Source: Elusimicrobiota bacterium (GTDB lineage Bacteria > Elusimicrobiota > Elusimicrobia > Elusimicrobiales > Elusimicrobiaceae). Taken from it: 8,589 nt of DNA. Below, in pieces: positions 1-5,118 of the stretch. Made by a program: the position numbers and the translations under genes. A model generated the notes under the pieces. That model was not told the DNA's origin and searched no databases. It saw only the letters and a program-made list of their open reading frames with translations. The first letter of the stretch is position 1. Each line of letters begins with the position of its first letter. The stretch spans positions 1 through 8,589 of the forward strand of contig JAIRLH010000184.1 of assembly GCA_031259485.1 (NCBI GenBank), read 5' to 3'.

Positions 1-108
1 GTCTTTGTCGTCAAAGCGGACATTTACGTTTATTATGCCGTTATTATCCTGATACAGCACGAAACTGCTGTTAGCCGGCTGTATTTTATTTTTTTGAGAT
101 TTTTTCAT
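1..108 (-). CDS. RhuM-family-like protein, N-terminal fragment (runs off left edge)
   Basis: The first 36 codons of a minus-strand gene are visible, starting at the ATG whose complement is 106-108; the rest lies beyond the left edge. The peptide begins MKKSQKNKIQ and continues with a stretch reading SFVLYQDNNG, then INVNVRFDDKD. This matches the opening of the RhuM ('virulence RhuM') family, where an LYQ..DG...V.VRF segment precedes a WLTQ helix-turn-helix-like part that would lie outside this window. Family members occur in genomic islands and prophages; their biochemical role is poorly known. GC counted by hand is 40 of 108 bases, clearly lower than the genes to the right, which fits horizontal acquisition, but the sample is small. 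The SD is weak (GGGGCG about 7 bases upstream). The assignment rests on a short N-terminal match only. Confidence 0.6.
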   Translation of the reverse strand, partial: MKKSQKNKIQPANSSFVLYQDNNGIINVNVRFDDKD

Positions 109-169
109 AAGTTTTCGCCCCGATTTTTCCAGTGCGCCGCACTCGCTTTAAAATGTCTGGGGTTTGCAT
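86..169 (-). other. Possible 27-codon leader ORF overlapping the RhuM-like start
   Basis: On the minus strand an ATG at 169 is preceded by AGGA six bases upstream. It opens a basic 27-residue frame (MQTPDILKRV..., ending ISKK) that stops at 86-88, inside the start of the RhuM-like gene in another frame. It could be a translated leader that couples to the downstream start, or chance. The only support is its SD-like sequence and its position. Confidence 0.2.
131..143. repeat. GC-rich inverted repeat AGTGC-GCC-GCACT
   Basis: A perfect 5-bp inverted repeat with a 3-base loop, ending 22 bases upstream of the RhuM-like start on the minus strand. It could be an operator half-site pair or a small hairpin in the 5' leader. 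No U-run follows on either strand, so it is not an intrinsic terminator. Confidence 0.3.
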
Positions 170-209
170 TATGTTCCTAATAAACTTGTTTAAAAAGAAG
201 AGACATTCC

Positions 210-230
210 AAAACAGACCTTTCCTGTTTT
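210..230 (-). terminator. Candidate weak terminator hairpin after the moxR-type gene
   Basis: AAAACAG (210-216) and CTGTTTT (224-230) form a perfect 7-bp inverted repeat around a 7-base loop, about 50 bases past the stop of the moxR-type gene. The symmetric A- and T-tracts resemble a weak bidirectional intrinsic terminator. The stem is AT-rich and the U-run is only four bases, so termination is uncertain. Confidence 0.3.
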
Positions 231-281
231 CTCCGGAAACTTTTGTTGAAACAAATCACAGCGGCAAGGGTTATACAGAAT

Positions 282-1265
282 TTAAGGCACTTCCACTGTG
301 GCGAATATCTTTTTAATAATATCTTCGGGCGTGATATTTTCCGCCTCGGCTTCGTAGCTCAGTATCAGGCGGTGGCGCAGAACGTCGGGGCCGAGTTCTT
401 TGACGTCCTCGGGCGTAACATAGCCGCGTCCGTCTAAAAATGCCAATGCTTTGGCCGCCTGCGTGAGATAAATTGAAGCGCGCGGGCTTGCGCCGTAAAG
501 TATGTAAGAGCAAATTTCGTCCAGCTTAAAATCCTTGGGGCTGCGCGTGGCAAAGACTATGTCAACTATGTAATTTTTGACTTTATCATCTATATAAATC
601 CCGTCGGCAGCGGCGCGGGCCCTCAAAATAGTGTCGGTATTGATTTTGGCCGTAATCTGCGGCTGCTCCGCGCGGGACATGCGTTCCAGAATAATCTTTT
701 CTTCCTCGCGCGTCGGGTAGCCCACGCGCAGTTTAAGCATGAATCTGTCAACCTGCGCTTCGGGAAGCGGATAGGTGCCTTCCTGCTCAACGGGATTTTG
801 CGTTGCCAATACCATGAAAGGATGGGGCAGTTTATAAGTCTGCTCGCCGATGGTCACCTGATGCTCCTGCATGGCTTCAAGCAACGCGCTCTGCACTTTT
901 GCGGGGGAGCGGTTAATTTCGTCCGCCAGCACCAGATTGGCAAACACAGGCCCCTTGCGCGGGGAGAACGTCCCCTCTTTTGGATTAAAAATAAGCGTGC
1001 CGGTAATATCGGCCGGCAGCAAATCCGGCGTGAACTGTATGCGCTGGAAACTTGCCGCCAAAACCTGCGCCAGCGTTTTTACCGTAAGCGTTTTTGCAAG
1101 GCCGGGCACGCCTTCTATAAGCACATGCCCGCCGGCGATAAGTGCGACCAGGGTTTTATCTATAAAATCATTCTGTCCCACTATTACTTTTGAAATTTCA
1201 TGCCGCAAATCCTGCAGGAAAAGGCTCTCCTGCTGGATATTTTTATTGATTTCGCTTATATTCAT
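282..1265 (-). CDS. MoxR-family AAA+ ATPase
   Basis: A 327-residue cytosolic AAA+ ATPase of the MoxR family, full length for the family. Visible motifs are Walker A GVPGLAKT (52-59), Walker B LVLADEIN (111-118), sensor 1 LATQNP (153-158), EAQVDRF (169-175) with the probable arginine finger, and sensor 2 GASPRA (258-263). The C-terminal helical lid carries the YVTPEDVKEL and DVLRHRL signatures (282-298). MoxR proteins are chaperone-like ATPases that usually act with VWA-domain proteins and DUF58 proteins in metal insertion, envelope stress or assembly of secreted enzymes. Here the gene follows a membrane-anchored helical-repeat gene by 25 bp, presumably in one transcript, and no DUF58 gene follows. 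The ATG at 1265 gives the expected N-terminus, but its SD is weak. The family call is secure; the substrate is unknown. Confidence 0.95.
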   Translation of the reverse strand: MNISEINKNIQQESLFLQDLRHEISKVIVGQNDFIDKTLVALIAGGHVLIEGVPGLAKTLTVKTLAQVLAASFQRIQFTPDLLPADITGTLIFNPKEGTFSPRKGPVFANLVLADEINRSPAKVQSALLEAMQEHQVTIGEQTYKLPHPFMVLATQNPVEQEGTYPLPEAQVDRFMLKLRVGYPTREEEKIILERMSRAEQPQITAKINTDTILRARAAADGIYIDDKVKNYIVDIVFATRSPKDFKLDEICSYILYGASPRASIYLTQAAKALAFLDGRGYVTPEDVKELGPDVLRHRLILSYEAEAENITPEDIIKKIFATVEVP

Positions 1266-1275
1266 ATTTTAATCA

Positions 1276-1299
1276 CCGTTAGTTTAACCGTTAGTTTAA
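1276..1299. repeat. Perfect 12-bp tandem duplication across a stop codon
   Basis: The unit CCGTTAGTTTAA occurs twice head to tail (1276-1287 and 1288-1299). Read on the minus strand it repeats the terminal Leu-Asn-stop codons of the helical-repeat gene. The second, silent copy lies in the 25-bp gap before the moxR-type gene, where it pushes the two genes apart. It looks like a replication-slippage duplication. Confidence 0.85.
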
Positions 1300-1959
1300 A
1301 GGAATATTATAAATTTCCTTGGTATGCTGCGCGGCGAGAGTGTTTTTCTTTTGGCTGCCGGAAATATACCACTGCTCGTCTTTGACTTCTTCGTAAACTT
1401 CCCGCGCCGCGGCGCGCAGGGCGGCGGTCTGGTTGTCGACCGCGGCTTGGATAACTTCCGCGGCTTCGGGCGTTTTATAATCCGCTATTTTACGTATAAG
1501 AGTCTTGCGGGCGAAAACGCCTTTTATGAAAAATTTGTTAAGCATATCCAGACTTTCTTTGTCTTTATGCATGGTAATAAGCGTAAGAATGCGGTTCTTT
1601 TCCGACGCGCGGGGAAAGGCGGCGAGATATTTGTTTATCACGCCTTCGCTCTCCTCCATACCCAGGCTGTAAGTCATTTCCGCCAAAGCATAGGCCGCTT
1701 TGGAATCATAGGAGGCAAATACCGCGCTTTCCAGCGCGCCGAAATTTGCTTTTGACACGGAAGCCTGGCACGCCCTTTCCGGCGCGCGACGGGGCAGTCC
1801 GGCCTGTTCTTGCGCCGTTAAAACAGAAGCCGAGCTTTTCAAGTCTGAAACGAATTCCTTGGGACTGAGTTTCATATCGCTTAAAACTTTAAGGAAGCCG
1901 TTATGGTAAATATAATAACCGCCGCCGGCCAGCAACAGAATTATAAGCAGTTGTTTCAT
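1291..1959 (-). CDS. Membrane-anchored helical-repeat (HEAT-like) protein of unknown function
   Basis: A 222-residue protein with an N-terminal hydrophobic anchor or uncleaved signal (residues 3-18, LLIILLLAGGGYYIYH). A basic and polar linker to about residue 65 follows, then alternating amphipathic helices (about 73-192) of HEAT/TPR character, for example KTPEAAEVIQAAVDNQTAALRA-type Ala-rich helices. The start chosen is the ATG at 1959, because GGGAGA lies 8 bases upstream and the hydrophobic segment begins at once. An upstream in-frame ATG at 2013 would add 18 residues, has no signal-like quality and would cross the promoter. The helical part most likely faces the periplasm or extracellular side, as expected for a signal-anchor protein. 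The gene is first in a unit with the moxR-type ATPase, so it may be an adaptor or partner for it; that role is inferred. No catalytic motif is recognised. Confidence 0.7.
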   Translation of the reverse strand: MKQLLIILLLAGGGYYIYHNGFLKVLSDMKLSPKEFVSDLKSSASVLTAQEQAGLPRRAPERACQASVSKANFGALESAVFASYDSKAAYALAEMTYSLGMEESEGVINKYLAAFPRASEKNRILTLITMHKDKESLDMLNKFFIKGVFARKTLIRKIADYKTPEAAEVIQAAVDNQTAALRAAAREVYEEVKDEQWYISGSQKKNTLAAQHTKEIYNIPLN

Positions 1960-1982
1960 AATAATATTCTCCCGTTTTCTGT

Positions 1983-2012
1983 ATTTTACAAGAATTACGG
2001 CCCCCCTGTCCA
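1983..2012 (-). promoter_or_regulatory. Sigma70-like promoter for the helical-repeat/moxR unit
   Basis: On the minus strand TGGACA (complement of 2007-2012) and TAAAAT (complement of 1983-1988) are separated by 18 bp. Each matches the consensus at five of six positions. Transcription would start about 7 bases further on, shortly upstream of the GGGAGA SD for the ATG at 1959. Confidence 0.55.
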
Positions 2013-2026
2013 TAGCCGATTTTATT

Positions 2027-2035
2027 TGCTAGAAT
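2027..2035 (+). promoter_or_regulatory. Extended -10 promoter for the antiporter operon
   Basis: TGcTAGAAT is an extended -10 element (TG at 2027-2028, hexamer 2030-2035). A -35 match at 17-bp spacing (2007-2012, TGTCCA) is poor, and it occupies the same bases as the minus-strand -35, so the two divergent promoters would compete. Normal spacing puts the first transcribed base at about 2042, the A of the ATG. Confidence 0.4.
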
Positions 2036-2041
2036 ATTTCC

Positions 2042-3469
2042 ATGTTTGATATAAACGGTATTATTCTGGTATCGGTTTTATTCCCCTTCGTCGGCAGCGT
2101 TTTGGCTGTTATAGCAAACCGCCTGGGCGGCGACAGCGGCAAAACGGCTCTCTACTGCGCGGGGCTCACTTTTATCCTTTCTTTGCTCGCGCTCCATTAT
2201 ACAAGCCGCGGCTACGCCGGCGGTTTTATCCTTTCCATGCCCATGGGCATGGATTTGCGCCTTGTCGGCGACCTTATGGGCGCCTATATGGCCTGCGCAA
2301 GCTCTTTCCTGAGTTTTATAATAATGTATTACTCGCAGGGTTATATAACCGAAGGTCCTTATAAAACGGAATTTTATGCCGTGGCAATGCTGTTCCTCGG
2401 CGCGATGACGGGCCTTGTTTACAGCGTCAACCTTATCTGGCTGTTTGTTTTCTGGGAGATAACGGCCGTCTGCTCCTGGCGGCTGGTGGGTTATTTCCGC
2501 GCTCCTAACGACGTGCTCAAAGCCAATAAAACTTTTATAATAACCGTTTTCGGCGCGCTGTTTTTGCTGCTTGCCGCCGTGGCTATAGCCGACGACGCCG
2601 GCACGCTGGACTTGACGCAGCTGCGCGGCGCGCATATATCCTTGGCGGCAACCGCCTTTATAATATTGGCCGCGTTTTCCAAATCGGCGGTTTTCCCGTT
2701 TTCGTGCTGGCTGCCGGACGCGGGCGTAGCCCCCAGCCCGGTCACCGCGCTGTTGCATGCGGCGGTGCTCGTCAAAATAGGCGTTTTCGCTTTCGCGAGG
2801 ATATTTTCGTATATACCGCTTGATCCGGATATGGCGCAGCTTGTGATGTATGTCGCGGGCATAAGCTCGCTGATTGCCGGCGCGGCCGCGCTTAAGGAAA
2901 CCAATATAAAAAGGATTATAGCCTATTCCACCATAAGCCAGCTGGGCTTTATATTTTTGGGCATAGCCGCCGGCGGTTTTATGGGCATGGGCGGCGCATT
3001 GCTTTTTATGCTTATGCACGGCGCGGCGAAAGGCGGCCTGTTTCTCTGCGCGGGCATTATAGAGCATAAAACGCACACAAAAGACATCACGCAAATGGGC
3101 GGCCTGGCAAAAGTCCTGCCGGTCACGGCTTTTGCTTTTGCTTTCTGCGCTTTATCGGTTATGGGGATACCGCCCTTCGGCGGGTTCTTCAGTAAATTTA
3201 TGGTTTTTGCCGGCGCGGCGCGCACAGCCCCGTGGCCGGTTATGGCTATTTTCGCCGGCGCGGCCGCGCTCACGCTGGCGTATTTGAGCCGCGCGTTCTA
3301 TATAATTTTCATAGCGGCGGGCCCCAAAGAATACCAGAAAGACGGGCATGAGGCCCCGCGTCAAATGCTCATATCCGTGGTTGTTCTGGCTGTAATCTCG
3401 CTGCTTTTGGGCGTGTTTTCTTATGTGCCGCTGGGTTATATTGCGGAAATCTTCGGAGGCGCTTTATGA
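2042..3469 (+). CDS. NuoL/NuoM/MrpD-type antiporter-like membrane subunit (first paralogue)
   Basis: A 475-residue polytopic protein (about 14 TM helices) of the proton-conducting antiporter superfamily shared by complex I, Mrp and group 4 hydrogenases. Proton-path residues are present: Glu139 in TM5 (FVFWE), Lys214 in TM7 (FSKSAVFPF), His239 and Lys245 in TM8 (ALLHAAVLVKIG), His326 and Lys330 (MHGAAKGGLF), and Lys385 in TM12 (GIPPFGGFFSK). The signatures WLPDAGVAPSPVTALLHA and IKRIIAYSTISQLG are typical and look closest to NuoL/MrpA-N and hydrogenase-type subunits. It lacks the long C-terminal lateral helix of true NuoL. The subunit should move H+ or Na+ across the cytoplasmic membrane within a larger complex. 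It heads the operon and overlaps the next gene by ATGA. No SD precedes the ATG and the upstream frame meets a TAG at 2030, so this ATG is the only plausible start. Confidence 0.9.
   Translation: MFDINGIILVSVLFPFVGSVLAVIANRLGGDSGKTALYCAGLTFILSLLALHYTSRGYAGGFILSMPMGMDLRLVGDLMGAYMACASSFLSFIIMYYSQGYITEGPYKTEFYAVAMLFLGAMTGLVYSVNLIWLFVFWEITAVCSWRLVGYFRAPNDVLKANKTFIITVFGALFLLLAAVAIADDAGTLDLTQLRGAHISLAATAFIILAAFSKSAVFPFSCWLPDAGVAPSPVTALLHAAVLVKIGVFAFARIFSYIPLDPDMAQLVMYVAGISSLIAGAAALKETNIKRIIAYSTISQLGFIFLGIAAGGFMGMGGALLFMLMHGAAKGGLFLCAGIIEHKTHTKDITQMGGLAKVLPVTAFAFAFCALSVMGIPPFGGFFSKFMVFAGAARTAPWPVMAIFAGAAALTLAYLSRAFYIIFIAAGPKEYQKDGHEAPRQMLISVVVLAVISLLLGVFSYVPLGYIAEIFGGAL
2234..2253. repeat. Perfect 20-bp palindrome inside the first antiporter gene
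   Basis: TCCATGCCCA is followed directly by its exact reverse complement, with no spacer. It encodes Ser-Met-Pro-Met-Gly-Met-Asp at residues 65-71. The symmetry may come from alternating ATG codons, or it may be a dimer-binding site about 190 bp into the operon. Confidence 0.8.
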
Positions 3470-5118
3470 CGATTTATTTTCCGGCGGCTTTTCCTCTTGC
3501 CTGCGCTCTGCTTGCGGCCGCTTTGGGCAAATTTATGCCGCGCGCTGCAAAATTCTTAGCTTTTGCGGGTACTTCGCTGGCTTTTATAGGACTTATAACT
3601 CTTAATAATTTCAGCAATATCATAAACAATGCGCCGGATACGGCCGCGCTTACGATAGCCTGCTTTATCGCGCTTTACGGAATTTTGGCTTCCCTCTGGG
3701 CTGCGCAAGAGGAGGAAAGCCCCCTTTTCTATTTCAATATCCTCCTCTCAACAGCTTTTGCCGTAGGCGCGGTTATAACGGATAATCTTTTGGCCATGTT
3801 ATTCTTCTGGGAGGGCTTGCTGATAACGCTTTACCTCTTCCTTATGCCTTATAATAAGGATACCGCGCTTAAGGCTTTCCTTATCAACGCGGCGGGGGAC
3901 ATTGTTTTGCTGGCCGGCATATGTTTGTTCTACGCAAACTCGCATTCATTACTTTATGTAAGCCTTATCGGCGATAACTTTTGGGCTTTCGCGCTTATCT
4001 TTTGCGGAGCCGCGGCGAAAGCCGGCGCTTTTCCCTTCCACAGCTGGATAGCGCCCGCCGCCAAAGACGCTCCTTTTGCTTTTCTCGCCATGATGCCGGC
4101 CGCGTTTGAAAAACTTTTGGCAATATTCCTTCTGGGCAGGATATTTATAGTTTTGTTCCCCGTGCCGCCCGATATGGCGCGCGTCTTTGCGTGCATAATC
4201 GGCGCGATTACCGTTATTGTCTCCGCCGCGCGCATGCTTGTATTTAAAGACCTGCGCGGCCTTCTGGCGTGGGCGGTGGTTATGCAGATAGGCCTTTTCA
4301 TAACGGCTCTGGGCGCAAGGCTGATAACCGAAACCGATATTTCTTATATCCTCAACCACGGCATATTCAAAGCCGCGCTTCTGGCATGCGCTTTCTTTAC
4401 GGCGGGCGCGTTAAATAAGGCCTGCGGCGGCAATGATATTGCCGCTCTGCGCGGCGCGGCCAAAACAGATATTCTGCTTTTTGCCGCCTTGCTTATATGC
4501 GCTTTGGGGCTGGCGGGCGTGAGCATTGTTGACATAATTTTTATCCCCAATGCCGCGCTTATTGACTGCTATGACGCCATGCCCATGCTCGCCGCCGTGC
4601 CGGCCGCCGCGGCGCTGTCCGCGCTTTTTGCCTTCGGCAAAGTGCTGCTGGCCATGCTGCATAAAACGCATAAAATAGCGCGGCCGGCAGGTTTGCAAAA
4701 AGCAATCGCGCTGGCGGCTTTTGCGCCCGTGCTTTTCTTTACCTTCGGGCTTGAGTTTTCTGCGGAACATCTTTTCCTGCCGCATTTTTCAGGCGTGCAT
4801 ACGGGAGCGGTTTCGGTAATCTGCATTGTATTGCTGCTGGCGGGCCTGCTTCTGGCCGCCAAGGTTAAACAGCCGGTCTATGAATTTAAATATGATACTT
4901 ATGACCGCGCAAAAGCGGCAATTTCCTTCTGCGCGGATATATTGTTTATGGTTGACAGAGTTATGGATAAATTATTTGATTACCTGCCGTCGCAGGTAGT
5001 GAAAAATCTGGCGCGGGGCCTCTCCCAAGCCCATCGCGGCAATACTCCGCAGTATATAATATGGGCCGTCGCGGGCATAGCGGTTTTCATAATTTTGGCG
5101 TGGGGAGGGCTTAAATAA
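3466..5118 (+). CDS. Divergent NuoL-like antiporter subunit with C-terminal lateral-helix-like extension (second paralogue)
   Basis: A 550-residue polytopic protein of the same superfamily, but divergent. Glu116 in TM5 (FFWEG), Lys185 in TM7 (KAGAFPFHSW) and Lys216 in TM8 are kept, as are His298 and Lys302 (NHGIFKAALL). The usual TM7-8 loop with Pro-Ser/Thr-Pro-Val is replaced by KDAPFAFLAMMPAAFEKLL (200-218). The TM12 motif is gone: GLAGVSIVDIIFIPNA (348-363) stands where the neighbours have GxPPFxGFxSK. The C-terminus from about 472 (YEFKYDTYDRA..., VDRVMDKLFDY, then a final TM at 530-546) resembles the amphipathic lateral helix and last TM of NuoL. It probably sits distally in the membrane arm; whether its channel works is open. 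ATGA overlap with the upstream gene; GGAGG at 3455-3459 precedes the ATG. Confidence 0.85.
   Translation: MTIYFPAAFPLACALLAAALGKFMPRAAKFLAFAGTSLAFIGLITLNNFSNIINNAPDTAALTIACFIALYGILASLWAAQEEESPLFYFNILLSTAFAVGAVITDNLLAMLFFWEGLLITLYLFLMPYNKDTALKAFLINAAGDIVLLAGICLFYANSHSLLYVSLIGDNFWAFALIFCGAAAKAGAFPFHSWIAPAAKDAPFAFLAMMPAAFEKLLAIFLLGRIFIVLFPVPPDMARVFACIIGAITVIVSAARMLVFKDLRGLLAWAVVMQIGLFITALGARLITETDISYILNHGIFKAALLACAFFTAGALNKACGGNDIAALRGAAKTDILLFAALLICALGLAGVSIVDIIFIPNAALIDCYDAMPMLAAVPAAAALSALFAFGKVLLAMLHKTHKIARPAGLQKAIALAAFAPVLFFTFGLEFSAEHLFLPHFSGVHTGAVSVICIVLLLAGLLLAAKVKQPVYEFKYDTYDRAKAAISFCADILFMVDRVMDKLFDYLPSQVVKNLARGLSQAHRGNTPQYIIWAVAGIAVFIILAWGGLK

Larger units (their letters stand above)
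109..281. other. 173-bp intergenic spacer between the moxR-type gene and the RhuM-like gene
   Basis: AT-rich spacer between two minus-strand genes. It contains the 7-bp inverted repeat at 210-230, the GC-rich 5-bp inverted repeat at 131-143 and the small frame at 86-169. Read on the minus strand, CATAAT (complement of 168-173) is a possible -10 element for the RhuM-like gene, but its -35 region at 17-bp spacing is poor (TTTTTA). No longer gene or structured RNA was recognised. Confidence 0.5.

Noticed and set aside
132..437. Plus-strand 101-codon frame crossing the left spacer and the end of the moxR-type gene
   Set aside because: Its C-terminal half is antisense to a clear AAA+ ATPase, it has no good SD, and the product has no recognisable fold.
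1324..1755. Plus-strand 143-codon frame
   Set aside because: It is antisense to the helical-repeat gene, which has a better start, SD and promoter; no family features.
1960..2013. Upstream start (ATG at 2013) for the helical-repeat gene
   Set aside because: It would add 18 residues before the hydrophobic anchor, lies over the promoter and lacks an SD; the ATG at 1959 has GGGAGA at ideal spacing.
2078..3094. Long open frame (338 codons) on the minus strand
   Set aside because: It lies wholly antisense to the first antiporter gene. Its translation is rich in Arg, His and Gln with no family resemblance, as expected of a shadow of a GC-rich membrane-protein gene.
2880..3270. Two copies of a GCCGGCGCGGCCGCGCT word in the first antiporter gene
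   Set aside because: Both encode Ala-Gly-Ala-Ala-Ala-Leu in membrane helices; low-complexity GC-rich Ala codons explain the repeat.
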